A DNA stretch of 64,000 nucleotides from Corynebacterium amycolatum (GTDB lineage: Bacteria > Actinomycetota > Actinomycetes > Mycobacteriales > Mycobacteriaceae), in assembly GCF_016889425.1 (NCBI RefSeq), contig NZ_CP069513.1:1-64000 (forward strand). The letters are read 5' to 3'. Within the stretch, counting starts at the first letter, position 1. Each line of letters begins with the position of its first letter. Positions 17,661 through 28,371 of this stretch are shown here, one piece after another. The notes below the pieces were generated by a model. It worked only from the letters and a program-made list of their open reading frames with translations. It was not told where the DNA came from and did not search any database. The position numbers and the translations under genes were made by a program.

Positions 17661-18952
17661 TACTGCTCCAACGGCACGCGGCGGAAGGTGCCATCTTCGC
17701 GGTCGGCATCGTCGATTTCATCGCGGGAAATACCCAACATGAACAGAATCGAGTCCATGAATGGAACGTTGACCGACGTGTCAGCGATTTCCTTCAGCGC
17801 CGGCTTCGCGTTGAAAGCAATACCGAGGCCCGCGACTGACAACATATCGATGTCATTGGCGCCATCGCCGACAGCGACGGTCTGGTGCATCTGAAGCCCA
17901 GACTCCGCGGCGAACGCCTTAAGACTGCGGGCCTTTTCCTGCCTATCGACGACACCGCCGACCACGCGACCAGTCAGCTTTCCGTCCTCAATCTCGAGGG
18001 TATTGGCCTTGTAAAAGTCCAGGCCGAGATCCTTTGCCAGTGGCTCCAGAATCTGGATAAACCCACCGGAGACGGCACCACACTTGTAACCGAGACGTTT
18101 CAGCGTGCGGATCGTAGTGCGGGCGCCAGGGGTCAGCTCGATGGAGTCGGTAACTTCCTCAAGGACGCTGACCGGCAGGCCTGCCAGAGCCTTAACTCGC
18201 TCGTGCAATGACTCAGCGAAGTCCAGTTCACCGCGCATAGCGCGCTCTGTAACCGCTGCAACCTCCGCCTCGCGACCAGCGTGGGCGGCCAGCATCTCAA
18301 TGACCTCACCGGTAATCAAAGTGGAGTCCACATCGAAGCAAATCAAGCGTTTGGATCGGCGCTGCAAACCTGCGCGTTCAATTGCGATGTCAATGTCCTG
18401 GTCCTGTGCAAGCTCAACCAGCGCCTTACGCAGCGGAATGCCCGCACCCGGCTTCGGGTCCGGAATAGAGACAAGCAGCTCCAGGCCAGTAACTGGGTAG
18501 TCGGCAATACCGCGAATGGAATCGATGTTTGCACCGTAATCTGCGAGAGTACGGCCGATACGGGAAATATCCTCAGCATTGACCGGATTGCCCAATACGA
18601 CAAGTGCATGGGTAGATCCATCGCTGCGCTCAATCGGGGCATCAAGCTGAAAACTGACAGTCATGCCGTGAGGCTTCAGTGTTTCAATGAGCCCCTCACG
18701 CAGAACGCCGACCTTCTCTTCTGTAACGCCAACAAGCGCACCGAGACTCAAATTAGAGCGGAACACCGACTGCTCCACATCAAGAATCTGAACTCCGTGG
18801 GCCGCGAGCACACGGAAGAAGGCTGCCGAGACACCCGGGCGGTCTCGGCCAACGGCGGTAATAAGCACCGGAGCTAGTCCCGGTGCTAACGAAACCGACA
18901 AGGCATCGGTATCTGCGGACTGACTGGGAGAGGTAGTTACCTGTTCATTCAC
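17660..18952 (-). CDS. serB: Phosphoserine phosphatase with N-terminal ACT domains
   Basis: SerB catalyses the last step of serine synthesis. ACT-like regulatory sequences occupy about residues 20-190 (PVLITAVGRDRPGVSAAFF at the start). The HAD phosphatase follows with CFDVDSTLITGEVIEMLA (catalytic Asp pair DVDST near residue 209), an SGGF motif near 297 and GDGANDIDMLSVAGLGIAFNAKP near 370. The GTG at 18952 is chosen because GATACT lies six bases upstream; a longer in-frame ATG at 19030 would add 26 poorly conserved residues. It is followed by the PTH2 gene with a one-base overlap. The homopolymer tracts at 19046-19108 lie upstream. Confidence 0.93.
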   Translation of the reverse strand: MNEQVTTSPSQSADTDALSVSLAPGLAPVLITAVGRDRPGVSAAFFRVLAAHGVQILDVEQSVFRSNLSLGALVGVTEEKVGVLREGLIETLKPHGMTVSFQLDAPIERSDGSTHALVVLGNPVNAEDISRIGRTLADYGANIDSIRGIADYPVTGLELLVSIPDPKPGAGIPLRKALVELAQDQDIDIAIERAGLQRRSKRLICFDVDSTLITGEVIEMLAAHAGREAEVAAVTERAMRGELDFAESLHERVKALAGLPVSVLEEVTDSIELTPGARTTIRTLKRLGYKCGAVSGGFIQILEPLAKDLGLDFYKANTLEIEDGKLTGRVVGGVVDRQEKARSLKAFAAESGLQMHQTVAVGDGANDIDMLSVAGLGIAFNAKPALKEIADTSVNVPFMDSILFMLGISRDEIDDADREDGTFRRVPLEQ

Positions 18953-19045
18953 CAATCCAGTATCGCATGAAGCCCCAGCAGAGTGCTCATCGCATTGCGG
19001 GATACCGCACTTCGGAGGGTGGCCAGTCACAGCCGTTAGCTGTCG

Positions 19046-19108
19046 CCCCCCCCTGCTCTCCGCTGCTCTCCCCTCCAGCTCCCTTGCTGCGCTCCCTGCC
19101 CCCCCCCC
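19046..19108. repeat. Pyrimidine-rich stretch with C8 and C10 tracts
   Basis: On the + strand eight C lie at 19046-19053 and ten C at 19099-19108, within a stretch made almost wholly of C and T. It lies upstream of serB, which reads it as G8 and G10. Confidence 0.85.
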
Positions 19109-19147
19109 TTACTGCGCCTTCCCTAGGAAAGACTCTCAAAGACAAGA

Positions 19148-19185
19148 CTACGGCCCCATCACGGAGATCCGTGATGGGGCCGTAG
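19148..19185 (-). terminator. Strong terminator after ctaD
   Basis: A very long perfect inverted repeat (arms 19148-19165 and 19168-19185, CTACGGCCCCATCACGGA and its complement) is followed on the minus strand by TCTTGTCTTTG. It separates ctaD from serB. Confidence 0.9.
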
Positions 19186-19236
19186 CTTCGCGTAGTTATT
19201 AACTCAGAGTTGCATCAGCCATGTAGCCACTAGCTC

Positions 19237-20937
19237 TTAGAGCTGGCGACCAACGTGGGCCTCTGCGCGCTGACGCTCAACCATGTGCGGGTAGTGCAGC
19301 TCGAACGCCGGGCGCTCCGAGCGGATGCGCGGCATCGAGGTGAAGTTGTGGCGCGGCGGCGGGCAAGAGGTAGCCCACTCGAGAGAGTTACCGTAACCCC
19401 ACGGGTCATCAACAGTGACGACCTCACCGTAGCGCCAGGACTTGAAGACGTTCCAGACAAACGGGATAACAGACAGACCCAGGATGAACGCACCAACGGT
19501 GGAAATCATGTTCAGGGTGGTGAAACCGTCAGTCTCGAGGTAGTCGGCGTAACGACGCGGCATACCCTCGTTACCCAGCCAGTGCTGGACCAGGAAGGTC
19601 AGGTTAAAGCCGATGAAGGTCAGCCAGAAGTGAACCTTTGCCAGCTTCTCGTCGAGCATACGTCCGGTCATCTTCGGGAACCAGAAGTAAACGCCCGAGT
19701 AGGAAGCGAAGACCAGGGTACCGAACAGAGTGTAGTGGAAGTGTGCCACGACGAAGTAGGTGTCAGAGACGTGGAAGTCCAGCGGCGGGGATGCCAGCAT
19801 AATACCGGTCAGACCACCGAACAGGAAGGTCACGATGAAGCCGAGAGCGAAGGTCATCGGGGCCTCGAAGGTCATGTGGCCACGCCACATCGTACCCATC
19901 CAGTTGATGAACTTAACACCGGTCGGGACCGAAATCAGGAAGGTCATGAACGAGAAGAACGGAAGCAGAACGCCACCGGTCACGAACATGTGGTGCGCCC
20001 ACACAGCCATGGACAGACCTGCAATAGACAGGGTCGCGAAGACCATACCTGCGTAGCCGAACAGCGGCTTACGGGAGAAGACCGGAACAACCTCAGTAAT
20101 GATGCCCACGAACGGCAACAGCAGAACGTAGACCTCTGGGTGACCGAAGAACCAGAACAGGTGCTGCCACAGCATGGCGCCACCGTTTGCCGGGTCGTAA
20201 ATGTGACCGCCCAGCTTACGGTCGTACAGAACACCAAGAGCAGCTGCAGTCAGAATCGGGAAGATCAGCAGAGCCAGAATCGAGGTAACCAGGATGTTCC
20301 AGGTGAAGATTGGCATACGGAACATGGTCATGCCCGGTGCGCGGAGGCACAGGACAGTGGTGGTCATGTTAATAGCGGAAGCGATAGTACCGACACCACC
20401 GACACCGACACCGACAATCCACAAGTCAGAACCGACACCCGGGGAGTGAATCGGGTCAGACAGCGGAGAGTACATAGTCCAACCGAAGTCAGCAGCACCA
20501 CCCGGAGTCAGAAAACCCGACAACATCAGAATGCCACCAATAGTTGTCAGCCAGAAGCCGAAGGCGTTCAGACGCGGGAAAGCCACGTCCGGAGCACCAA
20601 TCTGAAGCGGCAGAATGTAGTTAGCAAAACCCCAAACAATCGGGGTACCGAACAGAAGCAGCATCACCGTGCCGTGCATGGTGAACATCTGGTTGAACTG
20701 CTCGTTAGAAAGGAACTGAAGTCCTGGGGCGAAGAGCTCAGCACGGATAAGCAGAGCCATCAGACCGCCGACAAAGAAGAACGAGAAGGACATAATGATG
20801 TACATAATGCCCAGCTTCTTGTGGTCGGTCGTGGTCAGCATTTCCCACGCCCAGCTGCCCTTACGCTCATGTCCGAACGGCTGCGGCCGTTCCGGCGCTA
20901 CAACGCCATGATCTGGACGAGGCGCTACTGCAGTCAT
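19237..20937 (-). CDS. ctaD: Cytochrome c oxidase subunit I (aa3 type)
   Basis: This is the catalytic subunit of the terminal oxidase, with about twelve membrane segments. Haem and CuB ligand regions are visible: [15 protein letters not shown] (haem a His), [15 protein letters not shown] (CuB His and the cross-linked Tyr), [10 protein letters not shown] (two CuB His), and [10 protein letters not shown] (haem a3 and a His). The 566-residue length is normal for the family. The ATG at 20937 lies four to five bases after AAGGAGG. It is transcribed alone, ending at the terminator 19148-19185. nrdF lies upstream on the same strand, an order shared with C. glutamicum. Confidence 0.97.
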   Translation of the reverse strand: MTAVAPRPDHGVVAPERPQPFGHERKGSWAWEMLTTTDHKKLGIMYIIMSFSFFFVGGLMALLIRAELFAPGLQFLSNEQFNQMFTMHGTVMLLLFGTPIVWGFANYILPLQIGAPDVAFPRLNAFGFWLTTIGGILMLSGFLTPGGAADFGWTMYSPLSDPIHSPGVGSDLWIVGVGVGGVGTIASAINMTTTVLCLRAPGMTMFRMPIFTWNILVTSILALLIFPILTAAALGVLYDRKLGGHIYDPANGGAMLWQHLFWFFGHPEVYVLLLPFVGIITEVVPVFSRKPLFGYAGMVFATLSIAGLSMAVWAHHMFVTGGVLLPFFSFMTFLISVPTGVKFINWMGTMWRGHMTFEAPMTFALGFIVTFLFGGLTGIMLASPPLDFHVSDTYFVVAHFHYTLFGTLVFASYSGVYFWFPKMTGRMLDEKLAKVHFWLTFIGFNLTFLVQHWLGNEGMPRRYADYLETDGFTTLNMISTVGAFILGLSVIPFVWNVFKSWRYGEVVTVDDPWGYGNSLEWATSCPPPRHNFTSMPRIRSERPAFELHYPHMVERQRAEAHVGRQL

Positions 20938-21265
20938 TCTTCCTCCTTACTACGCGAAGATTTCCTGTAACTCACTACAGGGATTTGAAGTTTTGTCCTT
21001 GTGAGAATAGTGCAGGTGAGTACGCGACGGCGAAACCACCTACCACTATGTGCCAGATTCTAGTCTGAACCTTGGAAAAAGTTAAGGCCAAGGAATTTTC
21101 CGGCCCACTTCCCCACTCAGCTAAGCACACTATTAGTTTCCTGAGAATTGTCTTAACCTGGGCTAACGCCTTTTTAGCAGGAACCGTCGAGGCTAGGGCT
21201 ACTACCCCCGTGTGTGCTGTCACCAGAGTAGGGCTCGGTGCGGAATGTTCCCTACACCTGTGCTT
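20938..21265. other. Intergenic region upstream of ctaD
   Basis: No gene is supported in these 328 bases. They hold the ctaD Shine-Dalgarno sequence and presumably its promoter. A short open frame here has no family resemblance and no good start. No clear terminator for nrdF was found. Confidence 0.6.
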
Positions 21266-22351
<1,086 letters not shown>

Positions 22352-22560
22352 TCACTCTTTACGAGTTCGAAAACAGCGGCTGCAGCGGTGGCTATTCCAG
22401 CCTTGTCCCACTACAAAACGTCAGGCTCCCGATGAAAGGAGCCACTACCCTTAGCAGCTTACCCACACTGCCCTCTTTCAGCACACCACTGTTGGCTATC
22501 TCTCCAATGAACACCTTTTATTTGTGCCCCCTCTCCTCATGCACCCACGTCACACAAAGA

Positions 22561-22599
22561 AAAAGGCGCTTGACGACGCAATGTCCGTCGTCAAGCACC
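22561..22599 (-). terminator. Terminator after the MFS transporter gene
   Basis: An 11-bp stem (GCTTGACGACG at 22568-22578 and its complement at 22586-22596) is followed on the minus strand by CCTTTTTCTTT. This is a clear intrinsic terminator. Confidence 0.9.
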
Positions 22600-22621
22600 A
22601 GGTGCAAAATGTTGCGCGAAC

Positions 22622-24079
22622 CTAGGCGTGAACCTTCTCGCGGTTTTCTGCGGTGTCGTTGATGAGGCGGTCGGAGATGACGTACACCAGCAAACCTACG
22701 ACAGCCATGAGCGCGAGCAACCAAGCGATAGTAGCGGAGACCCCTTCTGCTTCAGACTGCGCGATGGAAAGGGCGCTGAAGAAGGCCGGCCGAGAATCAA
22801 CAAGCATGGCCGTTAACGCAATGCCAACCGGGACGGCGATGTTGATAGTCAGATTATAGAAACCGATTGCGACACCAGACTTGGCCGCGGGAATGTTCTG
22901 CAGTGCGGTCGCGACCAACGGCGCATACATGAGCGCGAACCCTGATGGGAACAGAATCATGGACACGATAACCGTGGCAACACCGGCCCCCGGCAGCACT
23001 GCGGGAATGAGCAACGCCACGATAATGATGCTGATAGCTGCGACAATAGCCTGCCTCGAAGACAGGAACTTGGCAATCTTGCCAGACATCACACCAACGA
23101 TGACAGCACAGAGATAACCCGGCGCGAGAATGTAGGCAGCACCGTCGAGGTTAATGCCATAGAGCTCGTCGACCATATACGGCAATAGAATGACCGAATA
23201 CCCCAACTGGACCATGTAAACCACGAGCACAACAATCAGCGCGCAAACGTAGCGGGCATTGGTAAAGAACGACGGGCTGACCACGGCGTTGCCGTGCGCC
23301 CGGATGTGCCAGACAAAGAGCGCGACACCCAACACAGCGGCCGCCAGCCACCACCATTGGACCTGCTGCTGGAACCGCTGCAAGAACAGCATCACCGCAG
23401 TGGAGATAGCCGCGATGAGGAACAGGCCGAATATATCCAGGTGACTCTTCTGCTGCTGCTCTTCCGGAACTGTCTTAATCAGGAACGGAATGGCAACTAT
23501 CAGAATGAGCGAAATCAGGAACATAGCCGGCCAGGAAATGTAGGTAGCCACAATCCCCGAGGTCAACGTTCCAATCAGCAGCGCAGCTTGGAAGGCCGCG
23601 GTGGAAAAGCCGAGGTAGGTTTTCTGATCTTCTGGGCTTAGGTACTTGGTGACATAGATGACGTAGAGTGTCTCAGCCGCCGCCAGACCGGCAGTTTGAA
23701 TAATGCGGGCAGTAAGCACCATTGGCCATACTCCCTGGAAGAAATAACCCAGTAGAGAGCCCACGGCGACAAAGCCAATACCGACAATCATCAATTTGCG
23801 GATACTGATGCTGTCCGCCAATGCGGCGTACACCACCGCTCCAATGCCAATCAAAATACCGGCGAGTGTCGCCTGCAGACTGGCCGTGGAGACACTGAGA
23901 TCCAGAGATTCCGCAATCGGCTTGGTCATGAACTTAAAGCCATTGTCCAAGACCAAACAGAATACAAAGGAAAACAGCAAGACCGGGACTGCGGCCTTAG
24001 GGTTTGGCGCCGCAGCGTTGGACGCTGCGCTTTGAGAGAGATTCACGTTCAAGCTGGTATTACTGGCGGGATTGCTCAT
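22622..24079 (-). CDS. MFS transporter, 14-helix DHA2-like
   Basis: This 485-residue membrane protein has about fourteen hydrophobic segments. Early motifs fit the major facilitator superfamily: GIGAVVYAALADSISIRKLM in the loop after helix 2 (motif A-like D-x-x-x-x-R-K) and RIIQTAGLAAAETLYVIY (motif B Arg). The total length and helix count resemble drug:H+ antiporters of the DHA2 group such as TetK/Tet38. It begins 50 bases after deoD and ends at a strong terminator, so it may be cotranscribed with deoD. That context allows a nucleoside or purine-analogue substrate, but the substrate is not known. Confidence 0.85.
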   Translation of the reverse strand: MSNPASNTSLNVNLSQSAASNAAAPNPKAAVPVLLFSFVFCLVLDNGFKFMTKPIAESLDLSVSTASLQATLAGILIGIGAVVYAALADSISIRKLMIVGIGFVAVGSLLGYFFQGVWPMVLTARIIQTAGLAAAETLYVIYVTKYLSPEDQKTYLGFSTAAFQAALLIGTLTSGIVATYISWPAMFLISLILIVAIPFLIKTVPEEQQQKSHLDIFGLFLIAAISTAVMLFLQRFQQQVQWWWLAAAVLGVALFVWHIRAHGNAVVSPSFFTNARYVCALIVVLVVYMVQLGYSVILLPYMVDELYGINLDGAAYILAPGYLCAVIVGVMSGKIAKFLSSRQAIVAAISIIIVALLIPAVLPGAGVATVIVSMILFPSGFALMYAPLVATALQNIPAAKSGVAIGFYNLTINIAVPVGIALTAMLVDSRPAFFSALSIAQSEAEGVSATIAWLLALMAVVGLLVYVISDRLINDTAENREKVHA

Positions 24080-24129
24080 CGCACTGTACCTATTTCACAC
24101 TTCAAGCCAATTGATTGCAGACCAGGACA

Positions 24130-24855
24130 CTAGAGTCGAGCCAGCGGCAATGCGAGCTCCATCATCGTCGTGAAGGCCTTCTCACGTTCTTCCGGAGTGG
24201 TCTTTCCACCGGTGACGATGTTGTCCGACACAGTGAAGATTCCCATGGCCTCCACACCGGCCTCGGCGGCAGTGGCATAAAGGCCAGCAGATTCCATCTC
24301 CACCGCCAGCACACCCATGCGTGCCCAACGGTCGTTCACATCATCCTGGAAGTTGTAGAAAATATCGCTGGACAAGATGTTGCCGACGTGTGTTGTGATG
24401 CCCTGCTCGCGGGCGCGATCGCGAACATCTTCAATCAGACGGAAAGATGCGGACGGGGCGAATGTTCCCGGCAAGTTGTACTGCGATAGAAAATTGGAGT
24501 CAGTCGACGCCGTCTGGCCAATAACCACGTCATACAGGTCCAGCTCCGGCTGCAACGCGCCGCACGAACCGACGCGAATCAGCTTCTTGCAGCCGAAAAC
24601 ATGGATAAGTTCCCAGGAGTACAGCGAGATAGACGGAATACCCATACCGGACCCCATGACAGACACTTCCTGCCCCTGGTAGGTGCCGGTAAAACCCAGC
24701 ATGTTGCGAACTTCGTTGAACTGAACGACATCGTCCAAATAGGTCTCCGCAATGAACTTCGCACGCAGCGGGTCACCTGGCAACAAAATAGTTTCTGCAA
24801 TCGGCGCACCCTTTGGGTTGATGTGTGGAGTGCTCTTACCAGTGGTATCGGACAT
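24130..24855 (-). CDS. deoD: Purine nucleoside phosphorylase, DeoD type
   Basis: DeoD splits purine (deoxy)nucleosides with phosphate to the free base and (deoxy)ribose 1-phosphate. The 241-residue protein shows the hexameric PNP family pattern: TPHINPKGAPIAETILLPGD, GMGIPSISLYSWELI, IRVGSCGALQPELDLYDVV, and VEMESAGLYATAAEAGVEAM with the nucleoside-binding Met-Glu, followed by the catalytic Asp in TVSDNIVTG (about residue 210). It lies between nrdE and the MFS gene, all on the minus strand, after the nrdE terminator. Its placement inside the nrd locus suggests a link of deoxynucleoside salvage to dNTP supply. Confidence 0.94.
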   Translation of the reverse strand: MSDTTGKSTPHINPKGAPIAETILLPGDPLRAKFIAETYLDDVVQFNEVRNMLGFTGTYQGQEVSVMGSGMGIPSISLYSWELIHVFGCKKLIRVGSCGALQPELDLYDVVIGQTASTDSNFLSQYNLPGTFAPSASFRLIEDVRDRAREQGITTHVGNILSSDIFYNFQDDVNDRWARMGVLAVEMESAGLYATAAEAGVEAMGIFTVSDNIVTGGKTTPEEREKAFTTMMELALPLARL

Positions 24856-24990
24856 GGCTTCCAGCCCCTTCTCCCACTAGCCGTGGGTGAAAATTACGCG
24901 AACATTGGTGTACCACTGCCCAGGTTAATTACCTGCATTACAACCGTCAATAGTAATATTTACATTTGTTCCCAATTGGGTGGAGTGACG

Positions 24991-25040
24991 AAAAAGGCGC
25001 GAGAACCTCCCGACAAAACTCGGGGAAATTCTCGCGCCTT
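24991..25040 (-). terminator. Terminator after nrdE
   Basis: AAGGCGCGAGAA (24994-25005) pairs perfectly with 25029-25040 around a 23-base loop that can itself fold (CCTCCCGA with TCGGGG). The minus strand then reads TTTTTCG. Confidence 0.9.
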
Positions 25041-25090
25041 CAATGCGCTACAGCTAAAGCATTAGATGCCTAGCCCTCAAACACGCTTGC

Positions 25091-27244
25091 TTAAAGCATG
25101 CAGGATACGCAGCCCTCAACCTCAGTACCCTCCAGCGCAACCTGACGCAGGCGGATGTAGTACAGAGTCTTAATACCCTTGCGCCATGCGTAAATCTGCG
25201 CACGGTTGAGATCACGAGTGCTCACCGTGTCCTTGAAGAACAAGGTCAGGGACAGTCCCTGGTCAACATACTTGGTAGCGACCGCGTAAGTGTCAATAAT
25301 CTTCTCGTAGCCGATTTCGTAGGCATCCTGGAAGTACTCGCGATTGTCATTGTCCAAGTGCGGAGCCGGGTAGTAAACGCGACCAATCTTGCCCTCCTTG
25401 CGAATCTCAATCTGAGATGCAATCGGGTGAATCGACGAGGTCGAGTTGTTGATGTACGAAATCGAACCGGTCGGCGGCACTGCCTGCAGGTTGCGGTTGA
25501 ACAGGCCGTACTCCATGACGTCGGCCTTCAGCTGCGCCCAGTCCTCAGCGTCCGGAATGTGTGCGGTGGAGTTCGCGAAGATCTCCTTTACGTGCTGAGT
25601 CTTCGGCTGAAACTCTGCCGGATCGAAGTTATCGAAGTACTTGCCGCTGGCGTAGTCGGAGTTCTCAAAGTTGACGAACCTCTGACCGCGCTCACGAGCA
25701 ATCTTGTTAGAAGCGCGCAGGACAGCGTAGAGCACTGCTGCGAAGTAGGCATTGGTGAAGTCCAGGCCCTCTTCCGAGCCGTACATAATCTTCTCGCGGC
25801 CAAGGTAGCCGTGCAGGTTCATCTGCCCCAGGCCGATGGCGTGAGATCCGTCGTTTCCCTTGCGAATCGATGGCACCGAATCAATAGAAGTCTGCTCACT
25901 GACCGCAGTCAGGCCACGAATGGCAGTCTCGACGGTGCGACCGAAGTCTGGCGAATCCATGGTCATCGCAATGTTCAGCGAGCCAAGGTTACAGGAAATG
26001 TCCTCACCAACGTGCTCGTAGGACAGGTCTGCATTGTAAGTCGACGGGGTGTTGACCTGCAGAATCTCCGAGCAGAGGTTCGACATATTAATACGTCCCT
26101 CAATCGGGTTCGCGCGGTTAACCGTATCCTCGAACATGATGTACGGGTAGCCGGACTCAAACTGAATCTCAGCGATGGTCTGGAAGAACTGACGCGCGTT
26201 GATCTTCTGCTTACGAATACGCGGATCCTCGACCATATCCGCGTAGTTCTCGGTGATACTAATGTCCGCGAACGGCTTACCGTAGACGCGCTCGACATCG
26301 TACGGGCTGAAGAGGTACATGTCGTCGTTACGCTTGGCCAGCTCGAACGTGATGTCCGGAATGACAATGCCGAGCGACAACGACTTGATGCGAATCTTTT
26401 CGTCCGCATTCTCACGCTTGGTATCCAGGAAGCGCATGATGTCCGGGTGGTGCGCGTGCAGGTAGACAGCGCCAGCACCCTGGCGAGCACCCAGCTGGTT
26501 AGCGTAGGAGAAGGAGTCCTCCAGCAGCTTCATAACCGGGATGACACCAGAAGACTGATTCTCGATGTGCTTAATCGGAGCACCCTGTTCACGCAGGTTG
26601 CTCAGCAGCAGTGCCACACCACCGCCGCGCTTGGACAGCTGCAACGAGGAGTTGATGGCGCGGCCAATGGACTCCATATTGTCCTCGATACGCAGCAGGA
26701 AGCAGCTCACCGGTTCGCCGCGCTGGGCCTTACCGGAGTTGAGGAATGTAGGAGTAGCAGGCTGGAAGCGTCCGGTGATGATCTCATCAACCAGGTGCTG
26801 CGCGAGCCCCAAGTCGCCGTCGGCAAGCGTGAGAGCAACCATGCAGACACGGTCTTCGTAGCGCTCCAAGTAACGCTTGCCGTCGAAGGTCTTCAGTGTG
26901 TACGAGGTGTAGTATTTGTAAGCACCCAGGAAAGTCTGAAAACGGAACTTGTGGGCATAGGCCTGCTTGAACAGTGCCTTGACGTCCTCAAATTCGTACT
27001 TCTCCAGAACTTCGGCCTCGTAGTAGTGATTTTCTACCAGGTAATCGAGCTTCTCCCGCAAGTTGTGGAAGAACACAGTGTTCTGATTGACATGCTGCAA
27101 GAAGAACTGGCGCGCAGCCATGCGGTCTTTATCGAACTGAATCTTGCCGTCTTCACCGTACAGATTCAGCAGCGCATTGAGCGCGTGGTAATCCAGCTTG
27201 TCCTCACCCACCGGCTCCGCGACCTGCTTGCCCATTTCCGACAC
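25091..27244 (-). CDS. nrdE: Class Ib ribonucleotide reductase, large (catalytic) subunit
   Basis: NrdE reduces ribonucleoside diphosphates using the NrdF radical and NrdH as electron donor. The 717-residue protein contains [17 protein letters not shown] with the first active-site Cys (about residue 177), the NLCSEIL Cys of the thiyl radical (about 386), the [15 protein letters not shown] loop (about 589-603) and the C-terminal redox tail GCVSCML. It lacks the long ATP-cone N-terminus, as class Ib enzymes do. The start is the GTG at 27244, five bases after AAAGGAG. nrdI lies 165 bases upstream with a hairpin between, and a strong terminator follows. Confidence 0.97.
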   Translation of the reverse strand: MSEMGKQVAEPVGEDKLDYHALNALLNLYGEDGKIQFDKDRMAARQFFLQHVNQNTVFFHNLREKLDYLVENHYYEAEVLEKYEFEDVKALFKQAYAHKFRFQTFLGAYKYYTSYTLKTFDGKRYLERYEDRVCMVALTLADGDLGLAQHLVDEIITGRFQPATPTFLNSGKAQRGEPVSCFLLRIEDNMESIGRAINSSLQLSKRGGGVALLLSNLREQGAPIKHIENQSSGVIPVMKLLEDSFSYANQLGARQGAGAVYLHAHHPDIMRFLDTKRENADEKIRIKSLSLGIVIPDITFELAKRNDDMYLFSPYDVERVYGKPFADISITENYADMVEDPRIRKQKINARQFFQTIAEIQFESGYPYIMFEDTVNRANPIEGRINMSNLCSEILQVNTPSTYNADLSYEHVGEDISCNLGSLNIAMTMDSPDFGRTVETAIRGLTAVSEQTSIDSVPSIRKGNDGSHAIGLGQMNLHGYLGREKIMYGSEEGLDFTNAYFAAVLYAVLRASNKIARERGQRFVNFENSDYASGKYFDNFDPAEFQPKTQHVKEIFANSTAHIPDAEDWAQLKADVMEYGLFNRNLQAVPPTGSISYINNSTSSIHPIASQIEIRKEGKIGRVYYPAPHLDNDNREYFQDAYEIGYEKIIDTYAVATKYVDQGLSLTLFFKDTVSTRDLNRAQIYAWRKGIKTLYYIRLRQVALEGTEVEGCVSCML

Positions 27245-27371
27245 GTTGACTCCTTTAATATTCATTTGCCTGCACAGGGTCTGTTCAAACACTGCCCAGA
27301 GCAATCCAATCTAGCTATTTTCCTCGCACACCGCTTTACGACGGCTTCCGCGAGCGTATCCATTCGGTTGT

Positions 27372-27400
27372 CCTCAGTGCCCCTTCCCTCGACACTGAGG
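27372..27400 (-). promoter_or_regulatory. Intercistronic hairpin between nrdI and nrdE
   Basis: CCTCAGTG (27372-27379) and CACTGAGG (27393-27400) form a perfect 8-bp stem with a 13-base loop and no T-run. It may be an RNA processing or stability element that sets nrdE relative to nrdHI. Confidence 0.5.
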
Positions 27401-27409
27401 CTTGCCAAC

Positions 27410-27832
27410 TTAGGCGCTGACTCTACCGTGGAAGAACTCCTCTAGCCCTTCTCGGACTCGCCGCACATCGTGGTCGGTTCCCATCAGCTCGAAGCGATAT
27501 AGATATGGAACCTTGCACTTGTAGGAGATGACATCCCCTGCTTTACAGAAGTCCTCACCGAAGTTGAGATTGCCGGCAGCAATCACACCTCGGATGAAAG
27601 AGCGGTTGTGCTCATTATTAAGAAATTTGATGACCTGCGGAGGAACTGGCCTTGAGTTACCACCGCTGATGGAAACGCCACCACCATAAGTCGGACAAAT
27701 GAGGACATAGGGCTCATCGGCGATAAGCTCCGGCTCATTACGACGGATGGGAATGCGGGCATTTTTGATACCTAGCTTTTCAACAAACTTGTGTGTATTC
27801 CCCGTCGCCGAGGAGAAATACACCACCAGCAT
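27410..27832 (-). CDS. nrdI: NrdI flavodoxin-like protein
   Basis: NrdI is the flavodoxin that helps assemble the dimanganese-tyrosyl cofactor of NrdF. The 140-residue protein has the FMN phosphate loop [15 protein letters not shown] at residues 5-19, the CPTYGGG segment (about 43-49) and [22 protein letters not shown] near 74-96. The start ATG at 27832 is chosen because AAGGGTG lies eight bases upstream; an in-frame start twelve codons earlier has no support. It follows nrdH by 85 bases and precedes nrdE, the standard nrdHIE order. Confidence 0.95.
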   Translation of the reverse strand: MLVVYFSSATGNTHKFVEKLGIKNARIPIRRNEPELIADEPYVLICPTYGGGVSISGGNSRPVPPQVIKFLNNEHNRSFIRGVIAAGNLNFGEDFCKAGDVISYKCKVPYLYRFELMGTDHDVRRVREGLEEFFHGRVSA

Positions 27833-27917
27833 GAGAGCTTCACCCTTTACATCGCAAAACCCCCGCAATCTCCGTTTCCTGTGCGGTTAACGAAATCTGC
27901 GGAGAGGTGTGTGATTC

Positions 27918-28142
27918 TTAAGCTGCCTGGAGAGCCTTGATGCGGTCCGGGCGGAAACCCGACCAGGTCTCAGTGCCAGTGTCAACGACCGGCGCCTGGA
28001 GGTGACCGAGAGCCATGACGTAGTCCCGAGCCTCATCGTCCATGGTGATGTCGACGATATCGTAGGCAATTCCAGCCTTATCGAGGGCACGAGTGGTAGC
28101 GCGGCACTGGACACATGCAGGCTTGCTGTAAACGGTAACCAT
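27918..28142 (-). CDS. nrdH: NrdH glutaredoxin-like redoxin
   Basis: NrdH is the small redoxin that donates electrons to NrdE. The 74-residue protein begins VTVYSKPACVQCRATTRALD, with the redox motif C-V-Q-C at residues 11-14, and has the family segment LGHLQAPVVDTGTETWSGFRPDRI at the C-terminus. The ATG at 28142 gives exactly the family length. A longer in-frame extension would add 21 residues without resemblance. It is the first gene of nrdHIE, under the two NrdR-like boxes at 28324-28371. Confidence 0.96.
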   Translation of the reverse strand: MVTVYSKPACVQCRATTRALDKAGIAYDIVDITMDDEARDYVMALGHLQAPVVDTGTETWSGFRPDRIKALQAA

Positions 28143-28323
28143 GACTCTCACAAACTTTCTGGCTTTGGGTAAGACCAATGAATCGGATCGACTTCGTACA
28201 AACAACGGAAGCGGCCGAGGAATCAGCGGATTGGTTGAATGACCGAAAGCTCCCAGGGTTCATGAGAAACCGAGTACGGGTGGCAGACAGGTCCTTTTAG
28301 CTCTCCTTGGCTCGACATCGAAA

Positions 28324-28339
28324 ACACTACACTTGGTGC
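28324..28339 (-). promoter_or_regulatory. NrdR-like box 1 (proximal to nrdH)
   Basis: On the + strand this reads ACACTACACTTGGTGC. About eleven of sixteen positions fit the NrdR consensus acaCwAtATaTwGtgt. NrdR is the ATP/dATP-sensing repressor of ribonucleotide reductase genes. Confidence 0.6.
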
Positions 28340-28355
28340 CTAGAAAACTCTAGTC

Positions 28356-28371
28356 ATACTAGATGTAGTAC
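28356..28371 (-). promoter_or_regulatory. NrdR-like box 2 (distal)
   Basis: On the + strand this reads ATACTAGATGTAGTAC, with the core CTAnATnTAG. It starts exactly 32 bases from box 1, three helical turns, which is the usual spacing of paired NrdR boxes. Confidence 0.65.

Noticed and set aside
19255..20970. A 571-codon open frame antisense to ctaD
   Set aside because: It is a by-product of codon bias on the other strand. ctaD has all haem and copper ligands, and the antisense frame has no family resemblance and is rich in charged residues without order.
20975..21223. An 82-codon frame upstream of ctaD
   Set aside because: It has no resemblance to a known family and no good start signal, and it covers the expected promoter region.
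25358..27445. A 695-codon open frame antisense to nrdE
   Set aside because: nrdE is certain, and the antisense product shows no recognisable domain and no suitable start signal.
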